This document shows, one piece after another, positions 43,166 to 48,985 of a DNA stretch of 48,985 nucleotides. Under the pieces are notes generated by a model, which did no database searches, was not told where the DNA came from, and saw nothing but the letters and a program-made list of their open reading frames with translations. Positions within the stretch are counted from its first letter, which is position 1; the number at the start of each line of letters is the position of its first letter. The stretch is from the NCBI GenBank assembly GCA_902364065.1, contig CABJCJ010000019.1, positions 1-48,985 of the forward strand, read 5' to 3'. This DNA is from Veillonellaceae bacterium SB90. Lineage in GTDB: Bacteria > Bacillota > Negativicutes > Selenomonadales > Selenomonadaceae. Position numbers and translations under genes: made by a program.

Positions 43166-44202
43166 TGTCTCAGCTTCTTCGAAGTCATGACCACGCGTTT
43201 CAGGAGCTCGATGTTCTCGAGCGATTTGCCCGTACCTTCACCGACGCAGGACAAAGCATCCTCGGCCACGAGGACCGGCATGCCCGTCTCATGGGCCAGC
43301 AGCTGGTCGAGGTTCGTCAGCAGCGCACCGCCGCCCGTCATCATGATGCCATGGTCCATGACATCAGCAGCGAGCTCCGGCGGCGTCTTCTCGAGCGTGG
43401 CCTTGACCGCATCGACAATCTTGTAGATTGGCTCGCTCAGGGCCTCGCGGATCTCCTTTGCCTGGATCGTCAGCGTTTTCGGCAGGCCGCTGACGAGATC
43501 GCGGCCGCGGATTTCCATGGAAACGTCCGTCTCCGGCGTCACGATGGCCGTGCCGATGTTGATCTTGATCTCCTCAGCCGTGCGCTCGCCGATCATGAGG
43601 TTGTACATGCGCTTGATATACTGGACGATGGCAGAATCCATCTCATCGCCGCCGATGCGGATGGAGCGGCTCGTCACGATGCCGCCGAGCGAAATGACAG
43701 CAATCTCCGTCGTACCGCCGCCGATATCCACGACCATGTTGCCCGTTGCCTCCTCGACAGGGAGTCCGGCACCAATGGCTGCTGCCATCGGCTCCTCGAT
43801 GAGATACGCCTCGCGCGCACCAGCCTGCTGGGCAGCATCGATGACCGCGCGCTTCTCTACTTCCGTGACACCTGAAGGAACACCGACCACGACGCGGGGA
43901 CGGACAAAGGACTTCGTATCCATGGCCTTGCGGATAAAATATTTAAGCATGGCCTGCGTGACATCGAAATCGGCAATGACGCCGTCCTTCATCGGACGGA
44001 TGGCAACGATATTGCCAGGCGTGCGGCCAATCATCTGTTTGGCCTCTTCACCAACGGCCAAGACATCCCCCGTATCACTCTTTATGGCGACAACAGAAGG
44101 CTCACGCAGGACAATCCCCCTGCCTTTCACATGGACGAGCGTATTGGCCGTGCCAAGGTCAATACCCATATCGTGAGATAAACCACCAAAAAGACTCCAC
44201 AT
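43162..44202 (-). CDS. mreB: Rod shape-determining protein MreB
   Basis: MreB is the actin-like protein that guides lateral wall synthesis. The 346-residue protein has the phosphate 1 loop [20 protein letters not shown], connector [20 protein letters not shown], phosphate 2 [19 protein letters not shown], and adenosine motif [14 protein letters not shown]. The ATG has GGGAG about 12 bases upstream, longer than ideal. It has a promoter of its own and is followed by mreC with a four-base overlap. Confidence 0.96.
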   Translation of the reverse strand: MWSLFGGLSHDMGIDLGTANTLVHVKGRGIVLREPSVVAIKSDTGDVLAVGEEAKQMIGRTPGNIVAIRPMKDGVIADFDVTQAMLKYFIRKAMDTKSFVRPRVVVGVPSGVTEVEKRAVIDAAQQAGAREAYLIEEPMAAAIGAGLPVEEATGNMVVDIGGGTTEIAVISLGGIVTSRSIRIGGDEMDSAIVQYIKRMYNLMIGERTAEEIKINIGTAIVTPETDVSMEIRGRDLVSGLPKTLTIQAKEIREALSEPIYKIVDAVKATLEKTPPELAADVMDHGIMMTGGGALLTNLDQLLAHETGMPVLVAEDALSCVGEGTGKSLENIELLKRVVMTSKKLRQ

Positions 44203-44249
44203 TGTACTGATAAACTCCCTTCAGATTTCCTATCGAAACAATACATACT

Positions 44250-44279
44250 ATTGTAACACATCTCATAGATGAATGTAAT
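44250..44279 (-). promoter_or_regulatory. Promoter of mreB
   Basis: Minus-strand extended -10 TGtTACAAT (hexamer at 44250-44255) with a poor -35 (ATTACA at 18 bases). It lies in the 106-base gap between radC and mreB. Confidence 0.5.
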
Positions 44280-44308
44280 GGGAAAGACCTGGAATTGTCA
44301 AGAATTAT

Positions 44309-44998
44309 TTAAGAAAGCATGCCTTTTTCTTTTAAACTCAGGAACCGGTCATCCCCCAGGATGATGTGGTCGAGGACCGGGATATCCATGATGCGTCCGG
44401 CCTTGACGAGACGGTTCGTCACGGCCAGGTCTTCCCGGCTCGGGCTCGGATCGCCGCTCGGGTGATTGTGCACGAGGATCATCGCCGCAGCCGCGTAGCG
44501 GATGGCCATCTGGAACACCTCGCGCGGATGCACGATGGAGGCCGACAGGCTGCCGACCGATACATCCCGCAGGCCAAGCACATGATTCTTCGTGTTGAGC
44601 AGCAGGACGGCGAAATGCTCCTTTCGCTCATAACGCAGATGCGGCATCGCCACACGGGCCGCGTCCTCCGGGCCATGGATGGCCTCCACCTGACGGGCCG
44701 CGCGCGTGGCCAGCCGCCGTCCCAGCTCCACGGCGGCCAAGATGGTCGCCGCCTTGGCAAGGCCGATGCCCTTGACCTCCGTCAGCTCCTGCGGCGACAT
44801 GTGGACGATGGCCGGCAGCCCGAGGTCCTGGTATTTCGCCAGGACACCTTCAGCCAGATGCAGGACGGACGCTTCCTGCGTGCCCGTCCGCAGCAGGATG
44901 GCCAGGAGCTCCGCATTGCTCAGGGCCGAGGCACCGTAAGCCAGCAGTTTCTCACGCGGGCGTTCCTCCCGCGGTAGGTCTTTCACCATGATGGTCAT
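44309..44998 (-). CDS. radC: RadC/JAB1 domain protein
   Basis: RadC proteins carry an N-terminal helix-hairpin-helix region (MSPQELTEVKGIGLAKAATILAAVELGRR) and a C-terminal JAMM metal domain with VHNHPSGDPSPSRED. The original DNA repair assignment in E. coli is no longer held; the function is unknown. The 229-residue version starts at ATG 44998, or possibly 44989, neither with a strong ribosome binding site, and overlaps the maf end. The maf-radC-mreB order is common in Firmicutes. Confidence 0.9.
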   Translation of the reverse strand: MTIMVKDLPREERPREKLLAYGASALSNAELLAILLRTGTQEASVLHLAEGVLAKYQDLGLPAIVHMSPQELTEVKGIGLAKAATILAAVELGRRLATRAARQVEAIHGPEDAARVAMPHLRYERKEHFAVLLLNTKNHVLGLRDVSVGSLSASIVHPREVFQMAIRYAAAAMILVHNHPSGDPSPSREDLAVTNRLVKAGRIMDIPVLDHIILGDDRFLSLKEKGMLS

Positions 44999-45557
44999 AG
45001 AGATCGATACCTGCCTTTCTGGCCAGCCGGCAGACATCAAAGAGAGGCAGTCCGACGACATTGGAGAAGGAACCTTCGATCGACTCGATGAACGCCGCCG
45101 CCCGGCCCTGCACGGCATAGGCCCCGGCCTTGTCCATCGGCTCGCCCGTCCGGATGTACGCATCGATGTCCGCATCGCTCAGCGTGCCGAAGAAGACACG
45201 GGTCGTCACGACTTCCGTGAGGACGTCGCTGCCATTCACCCAGGCAAAGCCCGTCGCTACCTCGTGCTCGCGCCCCGACAGCGTGCGCAGCATGTCTCTT
45301 GCCTCCGCTTCATTCTGCGGCTTGCCGAATACCCGGCCGTCCAGGAAGACCACCGTGTCAGCACCGAGCACCGGCAGCCCCGGATGCTCATGTGCCACGG
45401 CCTCAGCCTTGCGGACGGCGTTTTCCTTCACCAGTTCCCCGGGCGGCAGCGAAGCGCCGGAAAGCTCTTCGGCCTCGCTCACCACCACCTCAAAACTGGC
45501 GCCGATCTGCTGCAGGAGTTCCCTGCGGCGAGGAGAACCAGATGCCAAGATAAACAA
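44952..45557 (-). CDS. maf: Maf-like nucleoside triphosphate pyrophosphatase
   Basis: Maf proteins hydrolyse non-canonical or dTTP/UTP-type nucleotides and are linked to division arrest. The 201-residue sequence has the start LASGSPRRRELL, the VLGADTVVFLDGRVFGKPQNEAEA core with its acidic site, and GREHEVATGF. The start is TTG (45557), six bases after GGAAGG, making MFILASGSPRR as in other Maf proteins; the longer frame is rejected. Its C-terminus overlaps radC. Confidence 0.93.
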   Translation of the reverse strand: MFILASGSPRRRELLQQIGASFEVVVSEAEELSGASLPPGELVKENAVRKAEAVAHEHPGLPVLGADTVVFLDGRVFGKPQNEAEARDMLRTLSGREHEVATGFAWVNGSDVLTEVVTTRVFFGTLSDADIDAYIRTGEPMDKAGAYAVQGRAAAFIESIEGSFSNVVGLPLFDVCRLARKAGIDLYDHHGERPTAGGTPA

Positions 45558-45580
45558 TGTAATCCTTCCCTTCCTCAACT

Positions 45581-45859
45581 TCAGCAATATTTCCGATACA
45601 GGACGACGGCCACGATGATGCCGAGCATGCTCATGATATTGGGCGTGAACGACAGGGCCAGCGTCAGGCGAATGACATAGAGGTCAATCGTCACGGGTGA
45701 TTCCATAGCAAAAATCGGGAAGGATGCCGTAAGAGACGGCATGACGCCAGACAAAGCCGAAACGCTTTTCAAAAGCTCTCCGAGCATGCCGCCGAGGACT
45801 GCACCAATTACGACGAAAAGGATACACATGCCGTATCCACGCCCACCAAACCTAGACAA
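45581..45859 (-). CDS. DUF4321 small membrane protein
   Basis: The 92-residue protein has two hydrophobic segments (about residues 10-25 and 62-88, the latter containing ALSFTPNIMSMLGIIVAVVLYRKY) separated by a short loop. It matches the DUF4321 family, usually found next to maf in Firmicutes. The function is unknown. The TTG start is strongly supported by GGAGGGG six bases upstream. It is the first gene of the maf-radC-mre string. Confidence 0.8.
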   Translation of the reverse strand: MSRFGGRGYGMCILFVVIGAVLGGMLGELLKSVSALSGVMPSLTASFPIFAMESPVTIDLYVIRLTLALSFTPNIMSMLGIIVAVVLYRKYC

Positions 45860-45891
45860 ATAGAACCCCTCCAAACATATCATACTGTATC

Positions 45892-45910
45892 ATTATATTC
45901 TTGTCACGCC
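45892..45910 (-). promoter_or_regulatory. Candidate promoter for DUF4321-maf-radC
   Basis: A minus-strand TATAAT (45892-45897) is present with no clear -35. An alternative uses GTGACA and TATGAT 17 bases apart slightly downstream, which would leave almost no leader. The choice is unresolved. Confidence 0.35.
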
Positions 45911-45945
45911 TGTAAAATCCTGCCAATACGGCAAAAACTTATCAC

Positions 45946-45994
45946 AATCCGCCACTCCCTGTCATTCCCTGCCATTTTCGCCATTCCCCGTCAT
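45946..45994. repeat. Five imperfect 10-bp tandem repeats
   Basis: Units on the plus strand read aatccgccac, tccctgtcat, tccctgccat, tttcgccat, tccccgtcat; consensus TCCCTGNCAT. The fourth unit is 9 bases. On the minus strand the core is ATGRCRGGGA. They lie about 50 bases upstream of the candidate -10 of the DUF4321-maf-radC-mre string, outside any gene. Confidence 0.7.
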
Positions 45995-46006
45995 ATTCGA
46001 GGATGG

Positions 46007-46031
46007 AAAAAGGCCTGCATGATGCAGGCCT
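46007..46031 (-). terminator. Terminator after the NhaD-type transporter
   Basis: Minus-strand AGGCCTGCA and TGCAGGCCT form a perfect stem followed by TTTTT. It lies 15 bases past the transporter stop. Confidence 0.85.
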
Positions 46032-46045
46032 CAAGGGCACGTTTC

Positions 46046-47323
46046 TCAGATAAGATAACGCAGATAAACGTAAATGGTCGAGAGGACGATTGTCAGGATC
46101 ATGATGGGGAAACTGATCTTGAAGTAATTCAGGAACGAGATCTTGATGCCCCGGTCAGCTGCCATGCCGGCCACGATGAGATTGGCCGATGCACCGACCA
46201 GCGTGCCGTTGCCGCCCAGGCAGGCGCCAAGCGAAAGGCTCCACCATACAGGTTCGAGGTTATCAACACCCATTGCCCCCATGTTCTGGATCAGGGGAAT
46301 CATCGTCGCCACGAACGGGATGTTGTCGAGGACGGATGAAACGAGTGCCGAGAGCCAGAGCACGAGCAGCGAGGTCTTCGTCACATCGCCTTCGGTCAGC
46401 GCCACAGCCTGCGTCGCGAGATCACGGATGATGCCCGTCTCGCTGAGGCCGCCGACCGCCACGAAGAGTCCGACGAAGAAGAAGATCGTCGCCCATTCCA
46501 CCTTGCGCATCGAGAAGTCCACATCGTGCTGGCTGCCGCCGGCGAGCAGCAGCAGCAGGAACGCGCCGAACAGGGCGACGACCGACGATTCGATATGCGT
46601 AAAGGAATGCGTGAAGAAGCCCAGGATGGTCAGGCCGAGCACGAAGAGCGAGCGCGCCAGGAGCTTCCTGTCCTTCAGCGATTTTTTCTCATCCATCTGC
46701 ATGATCTCAGCCTGGAGTTCCGGCTTCGTGACCATCTGCTTGCGGTAGAGCACATCCATGACCAGCAGGACGGCGATCATGCAGACGATGACAATCGGCG
46801 TGAGGTTCTCAATGAACGCCACGAATGTCAATTCTTTGACAGCACTGCCGATCATGATGTTCGGCGGGTCGCCGATGAGCGTGGCCGTACCGCCGACATT
46901 TGAGGCCAGAATCTGCGTGAGCAGGAACGGAACAACGGGGATGTGGAGCTTGCTCGTAATGGCAAAGGTGACCGGCACCATCAGGAGCACCGTCGTCACA
47001 TTGTCCAGGAAGGCCGAGAAAATCGCCGTGATGAAGCCGAGATAGATGAGCAGGCGGCGCGGCTTGGCTTTGGCCGCCTTGGCCGTCTTGATGGCCACGT
47101 AGTCAAAGAGTCCCGTCTTGGCCGTGATGCTCACGAGGATCATCATGCCGATGAGCAGTCCGAGTGTGTTGAAATCAATATGGTGCAGGGCCGTTTCCAC
47201 CGGCATGATGCCGACGATGATCATGAGGATGGCACCGAGCATGGCGACAATCGTGCGATGAACCTTTTCTGAGACGATCAGCACGTACATCAGCACAAAG
47301 ATAATGGCTGCTAAAGTTCCCAT
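46046..47323 (-). CDS. ArsB/NhaD-family ion transporter
   Basis: The 425-residue polytopic protein (about 12 membrane segments) belongs to the ArsB/NhaD/P-protein superfamily. Motifs include FSAFLDNVTTVLLMVPVTFAI and its pseudo-repeat ALVSSVLDNIPFVATMIPLI, and NVGGTATLIGDPPNIMIG with the second copy GACLGGNGTLVGASANLIVAG. These inverted repeats line the substrate site. Members move arsenite, sodium/protons or anions; substrate is not decided by sequence. The ATG used has GGAGG 12 bases upstream, a long spacing. A terminator-like hairpin stands in its leader. Confidence 0.88.
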   Translation of the reverse strand: MGTLAAIIFVLMYVLIVSEKVHRTIVAMLGAILMIIVGIMPVETALHHIDFNTLGLLIGMMILVSITAKTGLFDYVAIKTAKAAKAKPRRLLIYLGFITAIFSAFLDNVTTVLLMVPVTFAITSKLHIPVVPFLLTQILASNVGGTATLIGDPPNIMIGSAVKELTFVAFIENLTPIVIVCMIAVLLVMDVLYRKQMVTKPELQAEIMQMDEKKSLKDRKLLARSLFVLGLTILGFFTHSFTHIESSVVALFGAFLLLLLAGGSQHDVDFSMRKVEWATIFFFVGLFVAVGGLSETGIIRDLATQAVALTEGDVTKTSLLVLWLSALVSSVLDNIPFVATMIPLIQNMGAMGVDNLEPVWWSLSLGACLGGNGTLVGASANLIVAGMAADRGIKISFLNYFKISFPIMILTIVLSTIYVYLRYLI

Positions 47324-47381
47324 TCCGAAAAAATTCCTCCTTTGATGGCAAATGACATAAACTTTTCTTCCCCGCATCTGC

Positions 47382-47418
47382 AAAAATAGACGGAGCCCAT
47401 GGTTGAACAGACTCCGCC
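47382..47418 (-). promoter_or_regulatory. Terminator-like hairpin in the transporter leader
   Basis: Minus-strand GGCGGAGTC pairs with GGCTCCGTC (two wobble pairs) around a 12-base loop, followed by TATTTTTG. It lies between the promoter at 47449-47478 and the start codon, in the place of an attenuator. Confidence 0.55.
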
Positions 47419-47448
47419 TAAAATTTACCTATGCAATTCTCTTATACC

Positions 47449-47478
47449 ATCATACCATAAAGTCATACTTCATAGCAA
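47449..47478 (-). promoter_or_regulatory. Promoter of the NhaD-type transporter gene
   Basis: Minus-strand TTGCTA (47473-47478), 18-base spacer, TATGAT (47449-47454). Both are near-consensus. It gives a leader of about 120 bases. Confidence 0.5.
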
Positions 47479-47497
47479 GAAAAAGATCCGGCACATA

Positions 47498-47524
47498 CAA
47501 AAAAGCCCCGGCTGCGCCGGAGCT
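47498..47524 (-). terminator. Terminator of the tRNA-Pro/tRNA-Arg transcript
   Basis: Minus-strand AGCTCCGGC and GCCGGGGCT pair (one G-U) around GCA, followed by T6, 11 bases after tRNA-Arg. Confidence 0.88.
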
Positions 47525-47534
47525 GTCGTATACA

Positions 47535-47611
<77 letters not shown>

Positions 47612-47619
47612 ACAATAGA

Positions 47620-47696
47620 TGGTCGGGATGACAGGATTCGAACCTGCGACATCCTGCTCCCAAAGCAGGCGCGCTACCAAACTGCGCTACATCCCG
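47620..47696 (-). tRNA. tRNA-Pro (UGG)
   Basis: Minus-strand cloverleaf: acceptor CGGGATG pairs with CATCCCG, anticodon loop TTTGGGA (UGG), T loop TTCGAAT, CCA encoded. It lies eight bases upstream of tRNA-Arg in one transcript. Confidence 0.95.
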
Positions 47697-47710
47697 TTAA
47701 GTACCTTACT

Positions 47711-47739
47711 ATTATAACGGGTTCTCATTCGCTTGTCAA
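47711..47739 (-). promoter_or_regulatory. Consensus promoter of the tRNA-Pro/tRNA-Arg operon
   Basis: Minus-strand TTGACA (47734-47739), 17-base spacer, TATAAT (47711-47716); both perfect. It closely resembles the tRNA-Tyr promoter at 433-461. Confidence 0.88.
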
Positions 47740-47823
47740 CGCTTCTATTGGGAAAAGACTGGCATCTTTGCTGCCGTATTTGTCCTTTCCTTATCATATG
47801 GCGGGCAGGTCAAAAGCATCTTG

Positions 47824-47852
47824 TTGACAACGTTACACATGAATGGTAAGGT
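47824..47852 (+). promoter_or_regulatory. Candidate promoter for trpD
   Basis: TTGACA (47824-47829) is followed after 17 bases by TAAGGT with TGG before it. The -35 is perfect and the -10 poor, suggesting weak or activator-assisted transcription. Confidence 0.4.
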
Positions 47853-47903
47853 TAGCAGTAACAGCCCCTGACTTTGAACAGGCAGGAAGAATGGAGGCAC
47901 AGT

Positions 47904-48923
47904 ATGATTAAAGAAGCGATTGAAAAAATTGTCAGCAAGGAAGACCTCAGCTATGATGAGGCGTATACCGTCATGAACGAAATCATGAATGGCCAGACGA
48001 CGCAGGTGCAGAATGCCGCCTACCTGGCTGCCCTCTCGACAAAGAGCACCAAGGCGGAGACCATAGACGAGATTTCGGGTTCGGCCATGGCGATGCGCGA
48101 CCACGCCCTAAAAGTCGAGCACGATATGGATGTGCTCGACATCGTCGGCACCGGCGGCGACCATGCACACAGCATCAACATCTCGACGACAGCCGCCATG
48201 ATCATCGCCGCGGCCGGCGTCAAGGTCGCCAAGCACGGCAACCGTGCCGCCTCCTCCAAATGCGGCGCCGCCGACTGCCTCGAAGCACTCGGTGTCAACC
48301 TCGACCAGCCACCTGCCAAGGTAGTCGAAGAGCTCGATAAAATCGGCATCTGCTTCATGTTCGCTCAGAAATACCACGCATCCATGAAGTACGTCGGTGC
48401 CATCCGCAAGGAACTCGGCATACGCACGGTCTTCAACATCCTGGGTCCCCTGACTAACCCGGCCCATCCGACGCGCATGGTGCTCGGCGTTTACGATGAA
48501 TACCTGCTCGAGCCGCTGGCCAAGGTTCTCTTGAACCTCGGCGTCAAGAACGGCATGGTCATCTACGGCCAGGACTGCCTCGATGAACTCTCTTTGAGTG
48601 CACCGACGAGCATCTGCGAGTTCCGCGACGGCTGGTACCGTCGCTACACGATCAAGCCGGAGGACTTCGGCTTTAAGCGCTGCACCAAGGATGATATCAG
48701 GGGCGGCGACCCCGCTGAGAATGCACAGGTCACGCTCGATATCCTCAAGGGCGCCCAAAGCCCCAAGACCGACATCGTCCTGCTCAATGCCGGCGCCGCT
48801 ATCTACGTCGGCGGCAAAGCCCGGGACATCGCCGAAGGCATCGAGATTGCCCGCCAGATGATTGCATCCGGCGCCGCCCTGCAGAAGCTCGAAGAATTCA
48901 AGCAGCTCTCGCATGAGGCCTGA
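47904..48923 (+). CDS. trpD: Anthranilate phosphoribosyltransferase
   Basis: TrpD joins anthranilate and PRPP to make phosphoribosylanthranilate in tryptophan synthesis. The 339-residue sequence has the PRPP loop [36 protein letters not shown], the [10 protein letters not shown] motif and the acidic DELS. GGAGG stands six bases before the ATG. No other trp gene lies in the 48 kb to its left; the right edge is too close to judge. Related phosphoribosyltransferases with other substrates exist, but all the TrpD motifs are intact. Confidence 0.92.
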   Translation: MIKEAIEKIVSKEDLSYDEAYTVMNEIMNGQTTQVQNAAYLAALSTKSTKAETIDEISGSAMAMRDHALKVEHDMDVLDIVGTGGDHAHSINISTTAAMIIAAAGVKVAKHGNRAASSKCGAADCLEALGVNLDQPPAKVVEELDKIGICFMFAQKYHASMKYVGAIRKELGIRTVFNILGPLTNPAHPTRMVLGVYDEYLLEPLAKVLLNLGVKNGMVIYGQDCLDELSLSAPTSICEFRDGWYRRYTIKPEDFGFKRCTKDDIRGGDPAENAQVTLDILKGAQSPKTDIVLLNAGAAIYVGGKARDIAEGIEIARQMIASGAALQKLEEFKQLSHEA

Positions 48924-48951
48924 CCACATACGAAAGCCGGATATACAATCA

Positions 48952-48976
48952 AAACCACCAGTTAAACTGGTGGTTT
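48952..48976. repeat. Perfect 25-bp palindrome at the right edge
   Basis: AAACCACCAGTT and AACTGGTGGTTT are exact inverse complements around a single A. It lies 28 bases past trpD. It could be the trpD terminator, though the T tract is only TTT, or the end hairpin of an IS200/IS605-type element starting beyond the window. Confidence 0.6.
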
Positions 48977-48985
48977 GCTCTGGCC

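Noticed and set aside
45946..45994. CRISPR array
   Set aside because: The units are 10 bases, directly abutting, with no spacers and no cas genes.

Overview
The window looks like a chromosome segment from a diderm Firmicute of the Negativicutes, probably Selenomonadaceae (Selenomonas or Mitsuokella relatives). That placement is inferred from the moderately high GC content, the gene order (mraZ to ftsZ; rpsB-tsf-pyrH-frr-uppS-cdsA-dxr-rseP-ispG-proS; maf-radC-mreBCD-mrdA-minCDE-rodA-radical SAM-rng) and the protein sequences. No rRNA or taxonomic marker was available to confirm it. Almost every housekeeping gene is on the minus strand, so genes are transcribed from high to low coordinates.

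Layout. 1-461: a strong promoter and structured leader running off the left edge, then a tRNA-Tyr/tRNA-Met pair with its own promoter and terminator. 476-14539: the division and cell-wall (dcw) cluster, in transcription order mraZ, rsmH, ftsL-like, murE, murF, mraY, murD, murG, murC, ddl, terminator, ftsQ, DUF881, sbp, ftsZ. It has a good promoter and MraZ-type operator repeats, but ftsI, ftsW, murB and ftsA are not in it. 14580-15898: a membrane-anchored polysaccharide deacetylase and a divergent small CxxC redox protein. 15914-26294: translation, lipid and isoprenoid genes: rpsB, tsf, pyrH, frr, a lone PASTA protein, a 2[4Fe-4S] ferredoxin, uppS, cdsA, dxr, rseP, ispG, proS.

26428-32351 is the accessory part: a sodium/dicarboxylate symporter, a DcuC-family carrier, an AbgA-like amidohydrolase, a divergent LysR regulator and an unrecognised 252-residue protein. 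32354-45994: a long shape and division block (DUF4321, maf, radC, mreBCD, mrdA, minCDE, rodA, radical SAM-DUF2344 fusion, rng, small four-cysteine protein). 46007-47739: an ArsB/NhaD-type transporter with a terminator-like hairpin in its leader, then a tRNA-Pro/tRNA-Arg pair. 47824-48985: an isolated anthranilate phosphoribosyltransferase gene and a perfect palindrome at the right edge.

The main theme is envelope growth. The window encodes soluble precursor synthesis (MurC-F, Ddl), the lipid-linked steps (MraY, MurG), carrier lipid synthesis (Dxr, IspG, UppS), the elongation machine (MreBCD, PBP2, RodA), septum placement (MinCDE) and FtsZ. The least explained pieces are the 252-residue protein beside LysR, the four-cysteine protein after rng, the lone PASTA protein, the 10-bp repeat array upstream of DUF4321-maf-radC and the layered hairpin after rodA. 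TTG start codons with good ribosome binding sites are unusually common (at least eight genes).
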